A DNA stretch of 64,000 nt from Pagrus major (Eukaryota > Chordata > Actinopteri > Spariformes > Sparidae), in the NCBI RefSeq assembly GCF_040436345.1, contig NC_133216.1:3501533-3565532 (forward strand), written 5' to 3'. Positions 27,617 through 41,217 of the stretch are shown piece by piece. Position numbers and translations under genes: made by a program. Every line of letters starts with the position of its first letter. Position 1 is the stretch's first letter. The notes under the pieces were generated by a model. It was not told where the DNA came from and did not search any database. It saw nothing but the letters and a program-made list of their open reading frames with translations.

Positions 27617-30540
27617 CATGAGGCAGCTCACTCTTTGTTACCAGACTAGCAAGGCCTGTTTGTTGTGCTCTCTCTCTCCCTCTCCCACTCTCTCTGACTC
27701 ACACACCTACCCCAGAGGGAGAATAACCTGTCTAGGTGTGGCCATGTATGCATCCATCCAGCTTTATTCTAAAGAATAACAACGTTATCAGGAGAACACG
27801 GTGTGCGTGTTGGATCCCGAGCTGCACCGAAGAAACAGCTGAGAAAATCAATCAGCTCTGCGTAATCGTTATCCATGCTCATCACATTTTTTCACTACAA
27901 TTGTCATTTAAGAGGTTTTCGATTTTAATTGGAGAGAAGATAAAAAATCTTCTCTCCAATTAATTTCTTATATGAGATTATAGCTTTTATCGGTGTTTCT
28001 TAATGACACTAATTGTGTCAGTCTGGCTTTCAGACTGAAGATCAGCGTGTCTGCTGATAATCTGATTTAAAACCTCTGATTACATTTGTTCACTCTGCAC
28101 TCTTACATCACTTCCGACCTTCAACCTAATGCGGCAGTCGCGTCCATACGTATATCCTGCGCCTACATGCATCCTTCCCCACCTTTCTATTCATCCCGGA
28201 TATGTGTCTGATCTGGAAATAATCTGGTCATCTGAGCTGGGGGGGTAATCTCTGGCTGAGAGGCGGCGGCGGTGGTGGTGGTGGTGGTGCTGGGGTGTTC
28301 TGTCCCACTCTAACAGATGTTGCTGTACAGCCACGCCGGCCTCGAGAGGACGACCAGATTGAGGACAACCTCAGACGGTGTGAACAATGAACAGCCACAC
28401 AGACAGACTGCATGTACTGACATGACGAGGTTTGTTCCCCACTGATATACAAACCAGTTCCTCAACAAACTGGTATCTTTATAAAATTTAGAGTCACAGG
28501 TGCATGAATTTGGTAATAAATTATTTTTAAGCCTTCAGACAGCTGAGGGGTGAGCTCAGTTCAAGATAAGAAGGAGTGCTGCGGTGATTTATTCGCATTA
28601 AACTGGGAGATTTATAAAATACATTTGAAAAGAAACGTTCAAAGAAGACACTATACTAACAGTTTCCACATTTGCAATTATTATTTTTCACCTCTGTGTT
28701 GCGATGACACATTTCTCTGCAATGTCAGGTCTGTTGAATAAATTGTGAAAGCAGGTTGTGTTGAAAGTACATCTTCCCTTGTAATAACGAAACAACTGCA
28801 ATAAACACATCTTCTCTCTAAACTGCACATTTAACTCACCACCAACAACCACACGCACCTTAAAAAAGCCTTTTATAAAACACTCAAAAAAAGGTGCTAA
28901 TGGTTTTGACAATGCACTTCCATCTATAGCCCCGTATATAAACACACAGCTGCATTAGCCTCCTTCAGGACGGTTGAGGACGGTTTGAAATAGAAACAGT
29001 GAGAACAGCGTTTTGCTTTTCTGATCAAATTTTTATTGAATCTGAACCCTCTCTCGCTCTCGCTCGCTCGCTCTCAGGTGCAGCATGACAGCAGAGCTCT
29101 GAAGTGCTGTTTCCAAAAATACAGAGCCCTGCAGAGCGCAGTGGTTCAGAACTGAGAGGCTGCAGCCGCACAGATACATGCATGAACGCTACCTGCGCTC
29201 TGCAGTCATGTAGAGACAGATACTGAGATAGAGATGCAGGGTGAGCAGAGATATTCAAATGTAGGTAACAGTGTCACACGGTGAGACAGCATCATTCTGA
29301 ATGACTGCAATGGTGATGCTTCATTTTTTAAATATCTTTCAGGTCTTACGTCACAAGTTAGTTTGAATAAAGTGACTGAAACAAGTCCATACAGTCGAGA
29401 TCTTCAGCCAAAGGATTCAAGTTTAGTGCCTTAAACTAATTTTCACTGAAATATAACCTGTAGAGGAAACTGACGGTACTGAATATGGATCATCACACAC
29501 CTACAGACAGTGTGGGGGGGATGTGAGCTGAAGTTACTGTAATCCTTTCATTTAAACAGCACTGAGGGGTTTGTTTATGGGGAACTTGCTATAAAAGCTG
29601 AACTGTTTTTTTCAATATCATATTGTTTTCAACATGTTCCTCACTTTATTTCCCTGCGAGTTAAACGGACCGTACACAACGATGACAACAATAACGTTAG
29701 GAGGACTCACACCACCCGTGCAGTAGGTGAGGACATGAGTTGTGTTTGTTTACCGGCAGCCTGAGGCAGACAAACCCACAGCTATGTGACTGCTGGAAAA
29801 CCTCATGTTCAAACTGCAGCCGACCCCCCATCCCACCCACCCCCACCCCAAGACCCAGATTATTATGGTGCCCCCACCCTTCACACAGGCATCTAAACAC
29901 ACACGCCACACCTAAACACACATCCCTTTCTTCTGCTGCTGCTTTCCAACAAACAACAGCCCCCACCGCCTTCGTAAAAACAGAGTCTGCACTGGAACAC
30001 ACACATTGACCCACAGTTTATGACACAATCAGTGCAGACACAGTTTCTCTGTTGAAATATTCAAATGACACAATCAGATCTAAGTCTGCCCGAACTATGA
30101 TCCTGCATCACTGCTGAGCTCCACCTCACAGACAGACACTAACTGAGCCTCAGTCAGCTGAGGACGCCACGAATAAACCCACACAAAAATACACTTCATT
30201 CATTAAAATAATCTTTCCAGAATTATCACGTGTGCAGTGACTGTCAGCACTGAGACAGGGTTTTCTCTACCATTAAACTGCCTGAGCCAGATGAATGTAA
30301 AATCAACGTGGAGAGTTTCAACACGACCTGAACTACTTTTCTCAGATCTAATGGTTGTTGTTGGTCCCCAGTGTAGCGGTCCAATGGTCCAAAATCATGT
30401 GAAATTCCCAAAAAAACACTGAAACAAACATGTGGACCAAAGTCTTCCAGGAACCGAGAGAAACCGTAATAAGAGCAGGAAGTTATGATGGTTTTCATTA
30501 TAGACTATTTTTCCATTACTCACTTAAAAGTTCCCAGGTT
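25733..30540. other. Intronic stretch with no recognised gene
   Basis: Unique sequence with a (GT)n array at 27561-27614, a perfect hairpin at 27925-27963, a (GGT)n run at 28262-28290 and a CTCTCG-rich run at 29045-29075. No frame shows recognisable protein similarity. Confidence 0.55.
27925..27963. other. Perfect 17-bp inverted repeat with 5-nt loop
   Basis: The left arm TTAATTGGAGAGAAGAT (27925-27941) and its exact reverse complement (27947-27963) flank AAAAA. It is too short for a typical miRNA precursor and belongs to no repeat that I recognise. Confidence 0.85.
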
Positions 30541-30875
30541 TGGCTGCAACTAGCGACTATTTTCATTGTTGATTCACCTGATGACTAGATTATTAAAGTA
30601 GCTGTTTGATCTATAAAATGTCAGAAAATGGTGGAAAATGTTTCACGATGACGTCTTCAAATGTCGTATTTTGTCCAAAACCCAAAGATATTTAGTTCAC
30701 AGAGGAGGAAAGAAACCAGAAAATATTTACATTGTTTTATCAATTGTTGATCATTGTACTTGATTTATCAACTAATCGTTCTTCTAACCCGAGGTGACGT
30801 CTTCAAATTGCCTGTTCTGTCCAACCAACAGCTCAAAACTCAAATATATTCAGTTTACAATGACAACAGAAATGC
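30541..30875 (+). repeat. Two adjoining family A fragments
   Basis: The first (30541-30780) runs from TGGCTGCAACTAGCGACTAT to TCAACTAATCG. A second partial core (30787-30870: GAGGTGACGTCTTCAAATTG, CCAACCAACAGCTCAAAAC) follows in the same orientation. Confidence 0.65.
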
Positions 30876-31046
30876 TGCAAAGCTTAAAATGTTTTGGTCA
30901 GTTTATCTTTAATCGATCAAATTGTTCCAGCACCAGTAGCACCTCTGTGTCTTCTAGTACTAGAAATGATGCAAATCCAGCAGAGTACTTTGAATAAAAA
31001 GTACTGAGGTCAACGGAAATGCTACCAACTGTTTTTTTTTAAACAA

Positions 31047-32200
31047 TTGCAAATGAACCAAAGAGCTTATTTACAAAAAAAGGCAGTGTATTCCTTTAAA
31101 TCCCCTTGTCGAGGGTGTACTCTGGGGACAAGGCTAAAACCATCGACATGCATCCTGGCAGCCGACCAAAAGGAAATTCTTAGTCCCTATTGTTGCCAAT
31201 TTCAATTCATCAGAGGGAAATGCCATTTACTAATCCTCACAACTATGCACAATGGCCGAAGAAGTAAGCTTGTGAACGCGGCCAATATTCCTGAGCGGTG
31301 GGACACGAGGTTATGTCAGCCACAAACTGAATCCTGGACTCGTGGCTTCTGTGACGCTGGGATGCTCCCAAGTTTCTACTCTCTGCCCCAAAATGCAACG
31401 CCTTCCTCACACACAAAGAGTTGGAGAGAAACAGACCGTGAAGAAATCTCTTTGAAAGAGAAACACATTAGGCTGCAGCACCTCGACACACAGGCCTACA
31501 GCCCTGGGCGCCACGCTACTGCTGCAAACCTCTCAACTGATTGGACCGTGTGTTTTAGTCTGCACTTTGAACCCTCCTGCTGCGCTAAAAACAAAGCACA
31601 TGGTTCCACAGTGCAATCAATCACAGGGTGGTGCTGTCTGAAAAACATTTCTACAAACAAATATTTGGAGCAACGATCGGCGCCGCGACTTCCGCCCCAT
31701 CAGAACCGGCTGGAAACTCTCGCTCCCCCCCCCCCCGCAAGCACCCTCAGCCCCCGAGGAGGATTCTCCCTCTGGTCTCCACCGCACAGGCCACATCTGC
31801 AATCCTGCAAACCCCCAACTCTTTTTTTTTTCCTGTCGGGTAAAAAACAGGATACCCCGCCCCCCGTTAGTAAAAAAGCCCCCTCCCACTGGCCTAGCAG
31901 GCTATAATGGGCCACCAAAGGAATGTTTCCCCCTGCATGCTCTCTCACCGCCGCCAATGGCAGAACAGAGAGAAAGATGGGGGGAGACAGCGAGGGGTTA
32001 CATTCCTCTCTGCTCTGTCCCCTCGCTGGCTGTCTGCTTCACTGACTGCTTCGTTGTTTAGGTCCACAAGCTGATTCTGGATCACGGTCAGCTGAGGCGG
32101 AGGGCTTTCCCACAGCTGACCTGGAATCAGCTGGCACTGAGGGGGATGACCAAAGGCAACACTTTCCATTATCTCACATCCCAAAATGCCTTCACACGTC
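31047..32200. other. Repeat-poor block with an unexplained 286-codon open frame
   Basis: This is the longest repeat-free block of intron 1. The plus strand holds an ATG-started open frame at 31047-31907 (286 codons). I recognise no domain; the last third is Pro/Ser-rich, partly because of a 13-nt poly-C run near 31725. It may be a chance frame within conserved noncoding sequence. I do not call it a gene. Confidence 0.35.
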
Positions 32201-32639
32201 CACTGTTACAAGTACAAGAAGTTACTTCTCTAAGTTCAAATACGTGGTCCACTCCTGGAGGAGGAGGTTACAGGTTACAGCCGCGTTTCCTCTGAAAACT
32301 TCATTCAGGAAGAGCTTCTGAAAATGCAAGTGGATCAGTAGTGATCAGGGTTGTAACTAGGGGTGGGCCATCTACTCTCTCAACTTTGAAATCCCCTGTA
32401 GACCATTACATTTCTCCATTAGCACCTTAAAACACAATACTGCATTAGAGATTGATCTTTTTGGCACAAGCTCCTCATCCACCATGTTGCCAACTATAAC
32501 TCGCTTCGCATAATTGCAATACCTCACCCGAGGATGAGTAACATGAAGTAATTCATTAAATCAGCACAGCCATCTAGTACAGTCATGTAGAGCGGATCCG
32601 CTAGACAACAAAGTTATGCAAATCTTTGACCACAATCTC

Positions 32640-32945
32640 TACGATTTGCCTGAAAAGTAGATTATTAACATCTTCGATCTATAAAGCATCAGAAAATGGT
32701 AAAAGAAAATGTCAATCAGTGTTTCCCAGAGCCCAAAATGACCTCAAATATCTTGTTCTGTCCACAACCTAAAGATATTCAGTTTACTGTCGTAATGGAG
32801 GAAGGAAACCAGAAAATATTCACATGTAAGAAGCTGGAATCAGAGAATTATGAGTTTTATTTCATCAGAAAATGTTCAAAGATCATCAAAATAGTTGCCG
32901 ATTAATATAATAGTTGACAACTGAGCGATTAATCGTGTAGCTCTG
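32640..32945 (+). mobile_element. Inverted-repeat element, family A, near full length
   Basis: It runs from CAATCTCTACGATTTGCCTG to GAGCGATTAATCGTGTAGCT, with the full core (CAGTGTTTCCCAGAGCCC, AAAGATATTCAGTTTACTGT, AAGAAGCTGGAATCAGAGAA). Confidence 0.7.
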
Positions 32946-33737
32946 GATCCATCACCTTCCCTCCATCGACTAATCGTTAAATTAATTAAAATGTGTTGAG
33001 TTCAATTAACTTTTCCACTTTTGTATGAAAGTTTAATGCACCAGATTTGGTTTTAGGAGTCTGAGCTTCTGTCTGCAATCACTCAGATATATTAACATCT
33101 ACAACAAGAGGATCGTGGCCGAGCAGATTAAGCTCCATGTATAACACAATGCCTACATATCAGTGTGTGATAAGGATTAAACTGACCTATTGTTCAACCC
33201 TCTTCAAGCAGATGTATCTATATTACAGGTAAACACTCATATCTGCTCCTCAGCCTGTAATGAGAATAGCGTAGAGTAGATTCCTCTTGTACCCGCCACA
33301 CCCCAGTCAGGTTGGTCCTGCTACACTGCAACAGCCAATCAAACACACACAAAAACAAAGACAGCCAATCAAAGCGTCCTGCTCCTTTACTTCCCTACAA
33401 ACGGAGCATTGTCTATTGTTGTTTAGCGAGCTGTCAACCTCCCTCAAACATTTCCAGCTCCCTCAATCCCCTTAAACGTTGATCTGGCGCAGGGAGAGAA
33501 AAAAAGTACCCAGGGCAGCTTATCATGTCACCAGATCTCAGCCGAAGGCAGTATGCATTGTTTGATCCATTTGTCCTGACAAAATGTCACTCGCAGCTCG
33601 TCCTGAGCCAACCCAGGCCCATCTGAACCGGCTCCGCCTGCTGCCTGCTGCCAGCCAGTCACACAGAAAGCATGTGAAAGTGGGCGGCAAAAGAACAAAC
33701 TAACATTGTGTCCAGCTGCCCACCTTGGAAAAAGATC

Positions 33738-33741
<4 letters not shown>

Positions 33742-33789
<48 letters not shown>

Positions 33790-33832
33790 GTGTGCAAGTC
33801 CTAGCATTCATGGTGTGTGTGTGTGTGTGTGT
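33742..33832 (+). repeat. Two (GT)n arrays
   Basis: GT arrays at 33742-33788 and 33813-33832 are separated by 24 nt of unique sequence. A family A fragment follows at 33902-34010 (GAGCTGCGATGATTAGTCGA). Confidence 0.93.
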
Positions 33833-34079
33833 CAGGGGAGGCTGGATACACACTAATGCATGCTGCATATTTTGTGACACTGGAGGACACATCCGAACTG
33901 ACTGGAGCTGCGATGATTAGTCGAGTAATCACGAGCTGATTGTTTGATAACCGACTGATGGTTTCAGTCATTGATGACAGTAAATGAGGAGACTTTGGGT
34001 TTTGGACTGGTGACCAGAAACAAATGTGTGCATCAGAAGAAATAAATGAGGCTGATTCAGCACAAGTCGTGTAAAAGAA

Positions 34080-37000
34080 CAGGAAAATGAAGTTATATCC
34101 AAATATTCTGTCTAACTTCCCATTTTTCCATCAGTTCCAGCTGTTAACTGTAAAGTCTGTTCGGCTTCAGAGTCCAGCTCCAATCACTTTGTGTGCAAAC
34201 AGAGTGATGGATCGAGACGGCTGTCAGTACAGGAAAATGAAGACAGATAAACATCAGAGTCTGCGACCACAACCGATTCTGCTGCTGTGACACAGCTGAT
34301 TTATGACAGTTCGTGTGTCACCATCAGCGCTACACACTCCTGACACCAGCTTTGTAACTCTGACGTGAGTCCAGACGTACGTTTCTCCTGTAGACGTTCG
34401 GCAGCACATCTGCTTTGATTTTGCGTGCGTACGTTGGCTCATTCACACAGTCGCATGAATTTCATTTTTATCACCTAAAATCTCATCGTTTATGTGATTT
34501 AACTGAACATCTGCATCAGAGGGGAACACTGGGACAAGTTTGCTAATTAACCCGATTCATAAAGAACATCCCCTTGACAAATAGGAACAATCAGTCACCA
34601 GTGCTGCCGACTGCTCCGGGCCCTTTGGCTTGTGTACTTTACTGCTTTCCTTGTTAGCTCATCCACCCACCTCGCTGTACTTTCGCCCTGCCGCACGACA
34701 TGAGAAATATGTGCAGCCTAACTGTCGCGGCACCTCCTGCCACACTGCCTGAGAGTTACAATAAAGCCTCTGGTGGCGTCACTGCGTACTTTGACATGTT
34801 TCAACGTGTGTCGGACCTGAGAGCGGTGAGAAAGACTTAATAACATGTTTGTGAGGCGAGGAGCTTCGCCTGTAACAAACTGCAGTTAGCTGGACTCAGC
34901 TGGGCTCAGGCCAGGTACTCTGGGGTGTTGAGAAATGCTGCTCCACGCATGAAATGGACAACTGGAAACAAGCTGTAAGGACAGACCTCTGCTCCTGCCA
35001 GAGAAACAGAGTCGCTGTGCGACTGTGGGAAACTGAATTTTATTCAAATGGAACAAATTAAGTAAAAGTCTGAATTCTGCCAAATGTCTTCTTTTAAGTT
35101 AAGCTGGAACTAAAGATCGTTTTCTTGATTAATCGAAGTTGTTTGGTCTTTAAAATGCCAGAAAATGATTTAAAAAAAAAACAAGTTGATCAGTGTTTCC
35201 CAGAGCCCACGATGATGTCCTTTAAATGTCTTGTTTTGTCCACATCCCAAAGCTGAAGAGCAAACTGAGCTCTTCAGGTTCAAATGTAAACTGAAGCCAC
35301 CTCGTGCCTCCTCCCTCAGTGTTTCCTGCCTCTCTGCCTCCACTGTGGACACCAAATAAAGGCAAGAATGCCAAAAAAAAAAAACCCTGCCCATTGCTGT
35401 CTGTTCCCCCTCTTGTATTACTCAACATGGCAAATGTGAAGAGTCAGCGTGATGGAAAACTCTGCATCTGACCAACCGCTTCTGGTTCTGACCTTACGGA
35501 CTCAGCCCTCGCTCTCTACGAGGATAAACCCATTCCCACACTCATTAAATCCACGTCCCTCTCAATATTCCTGCGGGAGGCGTTTGCTCACTTTTGCGCA
35601 ATAACTGGCACAGCGAGCGTGAATACACCGCAGGAATTTGCCCTTGGTTCCCCCGCCTCACCGGGGCCCGGCACAGCTCGGGCCGGGCAGGGGGACATGT
35701 CCCCAGCCTGTACTGTTCCCAATCAACCAATCACACATCAGCCTCCACTGATGAGTGAAGATTCAGGAGTGGACCTCAGCCCAGGTTTTACACAACAAGC
35801 CTCGCTCTGTTAATGATTGCTAGGTGAGGTTTGAAGAAACTTTGACCCGTTGTGATCTCGGGACAAACACACACACAGAGTCCACACAGTCGACTAACCA
35901 GCGCGACTTAACAGTGAAGGACTGGACCCGCCAGGTTTCGATGCAAATCAGCTGCAAGGAATGTCTGATGTTGACGGCTATAGTGCTGAGTGGCCTAATA
36001 AAAATGCACGAGTCAATGCTCGGCATGCTGTCACACCACTAGAAGGTATGCCAGTCATCTGGCTAGTTAGAGGATGAGAGAGGGTGCGTAGTCTGGTTAC
36101 CACTGCACACACATGGAAACACACCCTCTCAATCATTCCACACTGTTAAGCAATGATTCTTCAAATCATCCTTCATTATGCTGCCTCTCCACTCCCTGAC
36201 GACGATTCAGAGGGTAAAAAAACCGACGCGAGAGAGATTTAGTGTCCTGTTATGAGTCCATGTGGTCACGAGGGTCGCCATGATGGAACGTTCACCATCA
36301 GGATCGTGTGCGCGTCCTCCATTTTCAAGTGTATCTTAAAAAGGCCGAGTGTTGTGACACATTTCTTCTGGTAGACGTGATTATTCAGTATAGCTGGTGC
36401 CTTAAGGGGGAATGGTGAGTAAAAAAAAAACAAGGTCACCTTATTCTAGTCTCACACAGGCAGATCTATCTCACAGCTCTGTGGAAAGGTCTGGCTGCAC
36501 CAGTTCTCATCCTGGTAGAGGAAAAACACTTGTTTGTATTGAATTTGCAGGATGCAGCCTGCAAAGTCATGTCGGTGGGAACTTGTTTTGCAGGCAGGGA
36601 GGCGAGCACTGGCATCAGAACGGCTAAATCCCCGTAAAAGAAAGGTAACAGCTGTTCGCTTGTTTGGGTTCGTACTGTTGGGGACCAGATTACAGGGTAA
36701 CTTGCCAATTTCAGCGTGTACGTTGCGAGCTCGGAGGTAGTTGTTGTTGTTGTTGTTTCCCGTCATGGTAAAGATTTAACAGTCTACACTCTGTGAATCA
36801 GACTGAATATTAATGGACGGCTCTCTTCGCCATCCTTGAGGGAAAATGGGCACAGGTGGCCAAAGCATTACAAGAAACATTAGCATCGATTGTTACTCAA
36901 CAGGAGGAGAATAAGAGGATGAAGAGGAGCTGGATGGAGCGAAGAGTGGGTGTGTATAAATAAAAATGTACAGTGCTGTGTGAAGCTTACAGCCTGTTGA

Positions 37001-37640
37001 TTTGGGGGCTGATGAGTAATATACTTATTTTGATGGTATCACAGGTAAAGACCCGGTGTGAAGACCAGCGGGGACGCAGGACCTGATGTGCAATAAGCTG
37101 CCAGTGTGTCCAAATAGTTCTGCAGAATATTTCTGTGGCTAAAATCTGCAGCACAGCGAGTGGGCGTTCAGCTCTGTGCAGTAAAAATGAGCGTGGCTGC
37201 AGAAACTTGTAATGTCCCAGGGCTTTGGGAAGAGCACCAGATATAACAATTACCTGCAACATACAGCTCACGTCAGCTGTCACCTTTAGCTTCACAGGTG
37301 TGGCACTCGCATGTTAAATGACTTCTCTCTTCACCTGACCTGTCAGACGAGCGGTCTGTGTCATGCAAAGATGTGGTGATGTTATCGCTCGGTAAATGTT
37401 TTCTGGTTTACGGCTGCTTTTCATAAAGCTGTAGAAGGTTTTACATAGTTGAGTTATGGAGACAATCTTTGAAAAAAGGATCCTGAATGAGGTCCAGTTT
37501 TCAGTTAACACATGATGAGAGGTGGATGTAATGAATCACAGCACCTCTACAGTTAAATCGTCCACATATCGGCCTCCAGCAGCACCGTATCGGTCAGCTT
37601 CCTGCTACAAACTCGCCTCGACTCAAGTCTTATCGGCCTC
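34080..37640. other. Intronic stretch, mostly unique
   Basis: One family A fragment lies at 35104-35250 (AAGATCGTTTTCTTGATTAA, CAGTGTTTCCCAGAGCCC). The rest is unique. The blocks 34500-34860 and 35500-35780 are GC-richer and repeat-free, and the latter contains the palindrome GGGGACATGTCCCC at 35691-35704. No exon is supported. Confidence 0.5.
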
Positions 37641-37670
37641 CAGCCGAGCCGAGCCGAGCCGAGCCGAGCA
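37641..37670 (+). repeat. (GAGCC)n pentanucleotide array
   Basis: Five to six tandem copies of GAGCC, just upstream (plus-strand sense) of the actn4 CpG-rich region. Confidence 0.9.
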
Positions 37671-37789
37671 GGCACACAAGTGGGACAGATAACCCACCAA
37701 AAAAAAAACCCACCTTCCCTCCCTGCTGCCTTCAGCCCCTCAGCTCTGCACAAGCACAATGTTTGATTCTTGCAACAATGTGGCGCCCT

Positions 37790-38700
37790 GTTTCCGCCCG
37801 CGGAGGGAAGGAAAAGTGCCGGGAAAAAAAAAAAAAGAGAGGAAGAAGAAAAAAAGGTTCACCCTTGAAGGAGTGAGAGGAGCTCATGTTGGACATACTT
37901 TAACATTCAGAGCGAGGAGAAGGATCAGAGGAGAGGAAATGAGTCCAGGGAGAGGGAAAGGAAGCAGCTTGACATTGAGGAGAGAGGAGGAGAGGAGAGG
38001 AGGAGAAAATGGTCGGTAGAAAGTGGGGCACTGGGAGCAGCTGCGGGGTTTTGCGGGAGTGCGGCCCGCACTCGGTCCCTGACCTCCACTCCCCATCTCA
38101 TCCCTCCCCTGCCATTTTCTTTCAGCCCCGCCGCCTCCTCCTCCTCTCAGCCCGGCTCCGCTCGGCCCAGCTGGGCCCCGACTTCGCTTCACTCACCTTC
38201 CTCTGCTGTTTCTCCCAGGCCGGGTCCAGCAGCAGGTCCCGGTCCCAGTCATTCTCCTGCTCCATGTAGGTTTGGACCCCTCCGGTCGAGCTCTGGTTAT
38301 TGGCAGCGTGATAATCTACCATGTCAGCAAAAGAAAACCTGAGTGCGCCACAGAGGATCTGTCAGCAGGAGAGCGTCCACAAATAAAAAATAAAAATGGG
38401 AGAAAAAAAGCAACGACGGCCCAAATCAGAAAGGTGGGACGGGGCGGGATACACGACCCAGAAAGAGTCCGTCTTCTGTCGCCGCTTCAGCAGTCGGTGT
38501 GTTTTTTAATGTGATGAATATCCGGCGTGTGCAGGCAGAAAATCCCCGCTGCTGCTGTGAGAAGAAAAGCTCTCCCTGTGAACTGAGAGGCTGCTGGGAG
38601 GAACCGGCCGCTCCTACAGGCTGCACCGAGCCGACAAGCCGCCCGAACCGGGCAGCGGCGCGTCCGGCGCGCCCTGCCAAAGTAAAATACGCGCGCGTTG
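37790..38700 (-). promoter_or_regulatory. actn4: CpG-rich actn4 promoter, 5' UTR and exon 1
   Basis: GC content and CpG frequency rise sharply here compared with the AT-rich flanks, most clearly at 38030-38280 and 38520-38700, where several GCGC and CGCG steps occur. I see no convincing TATA box, which fits a broad CpG-island promoter for a housekeeping cytoskeletal gene. The transcription start should lie upstream of the ATG at 38322, within about 400 bp. The limits are estimated by eye. Confidence 0.6.
38197..38322 (-). CDS. actn4: actn4 coding exon 1 (alpha-actinin-4 N terminus)
   Basis: This exon holds the start codon and first 42 codons of alpha-actinin-4. It opens MVDYHAAN, which is the start of ACTN4 rather than of ACTN1, 2 or 3. 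It then carries the actinin block [18 protein letters not shown], which ends exactly at a donor reading GTGAGTG. The phase is 0 and matches the acceptor of exon 2 at 523. The segment between these two blocks ([16 protein letters not shown]) is shorter than the Gly-rich insert of mammalian ACTN4. The exon sits in a CpG-rich region. Intron 1 is 37,673 nt (524-38196). Confidence 0.95.
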
Positions 38701-41171
38701 GAAGTTTATTGCCCACAAAACAAACATAAACCATAAATATGTATTTCTCTTGTACAGAAATCACTCTGATTTATTTCACGTGTTTCAATAAAATCACACT
38801 TTTATTAAATATATGGTTTTAATACAGAACAGAAATATGTTTTGTCAGTTATTGAATAGTCAAGACTTTTACCTTGGATTATGAATTTGCAAAATAAATG
38901 CGATTTCCACCTCCCCCCGAAGTGCTGACATTTTATTTTGAAGGAGCCTCTCCTCGCTCCGCGGTGTGTGTGCGTGTGTGTTGCTGTGCGCGTTGACACA
39001 CCTGCCTCCAGTAGCGTCTATAGGCTCAGACAGCTCATGAATATTCATATAATATTTGAACGTGAGCTGCTGAAACAATGACACGTTATACATCTGAAAT
39101 ATTTAACACACTGAAGGATTAAAACAGAATCTGACGACATTTAAATGTTAAAATGAGGAAACTTCCTCAAACAAACGAGCAGATGTGTTACAGATGAATC
39201 AGGCTGCAGGATGGAGAAACATGTTGATGTTGCAGCTGTAAAGTTTTAAATTCTCCTGATTTCAGATGATTTTATTTTGTAGGGCAACTCACTGTCTTAA
39301 AGGGCCAGTCCACCAATCTTTATAAATATATAATAAACCATGAACTAGCACACACAGTCTATTTCCCCGCTGCAGCTGCTGTGTTACAGGTCCAGTGTGT
39401 AGGAATTAGTGGCATCAAGCGATGAGGTTGCAGATTAACCAACTGAACACCCCTCGTTTGCAATCTCTAAAAACGTGCAAGGTCTTCTCTAGAGTCAGTG
39501 TTTGTTTTGTCCATTCTGGGCTACTGTAGAAACATGGCAGACTCCATGGAAGAGGACCTGCTCTAGTTTCAGGTGATTATACACTAATGATAAACATGAT
39601 TATTAATATTATATTTCCATTTTTTTGCCAACAGATCCTCCTGAAACCTCCACACTGAACCTTAAAGTTATATTACTTTTTCAAATCTCCATTAAAGCAG
39701 CAACACAATGCAACGATCGTAACAAGTTTATATTTACTGTGATGGATTAAACAACTTGTTACTAAAGAAAAGTAAAAGTATCTGAGGTTCACGACTTCTC
39801 TGAGCATCGTGAGGTAACGTGGGGCCAGAAATATCTCTTTAATTCAGATTCAGTGTCCTTGATTATTCAGAAATGTGATCAATATCAAACAGTGTCTCTG
39901 CTGATAATGGAAAAAATGAAACCACCCGAAGAGGGGAAATCAATCTCTATTAAATGATTCAAGTCCAGCTTGTGAACATCAAGAGGTCATGATCCAAACC
40001 ATTTGAGAGCCACTGACCCAGAGGACTGACACTCATAAAACAGAGAGGCCGGAGCTGCTGTGGTCTCATCCGTTACATCTGCCGGGCGGGGGTGCAGGGT
40101 GACCGTCCTGCCTGCAGGAGACACCTACAGAAGTAGGTCACACTCAGGCTGTCCTGCTCGATTAGCGTCACCTCGGCCTGCAGCAGCAACACGTCTCAGC
40201 TGCGATGTTGTCATGTGATGCCATCTAGTGCAGCACTGCTACTAAGAGCTCTGTGATTGGTCACTGCAGCCCTGACTCATAATTACACTGTGAGTCTGGG
40301 CTCATTAGCAGAACCGAGCTACTTATGAATGGGCTGTTTTGATTTTTTTCAAAGAGGGACTGAACAAAGAGTCCTGATTGTAGCTGGTGGCGTTTACACA
40401 GGCGGTGCTGATGAGGACGATGAGGCACATTAACTCTTATAATTACTGTCACAAAGACCACAGTGACAACAATATTTTCCATTTTTAAAATACTACAAAT
40501 GTTTGTTTTCATCAAAAAAAGAGGAGTTGTTAAAGAGTTAAAGTCGCCCTTCAGTCAAGAATGTGTTTTTCTTCCTGTTCCTTCAGTTGAATGATGTCTG
40601 TGCAGTTTGACACCAGAAGGCTGTTTTCACATCCGTCTGCTCGAAGCGTAAACTTTCTCTGAGCTCGATGATTTTAAGCAGCAGGACCTAAAAGGATGAT
40701 TAGTGACATCATAAACAGTTTGAAAGCCAATCCTGGTCAGCAAACACAAGTGGGATGTGGAAACGTGAAGCCTCCAGCGCACAAACACTGAGAAACGACT
40801 TTAATGAGGCAGAGGGGCGATAAAAGAAGTTGCTGCGATGGCCTCAACCAGATTTAATTCTCCTCCACCCAGCAGATATTTCAGAGACAGATTGTTAAAA
40901 ACCTGAGCAAATAAAAACCAGCAAGTCTCTGCACAGACAAACTAGTTGAGGTGAGAGGGCATGTTTAGTTTGTAATTTGAGTGAGTGAGCGAACAGAAAG
41001 AAGAAAAGATAAAATGCAAAGACAAAAGAGTTTATTAACGCTTGTTTTTGAGATTTGAAAGAGACGGAAACAGGAAGTCAGATAGTGTGTGAGGGCGTGT
41101 CTGATGTATGAATATCACACACACACCATCTTAAAAGATGGTTTGAACCAATGGAGGAGTAGCACAACAGG

Positions 41172-41217
<46 letters not shown>

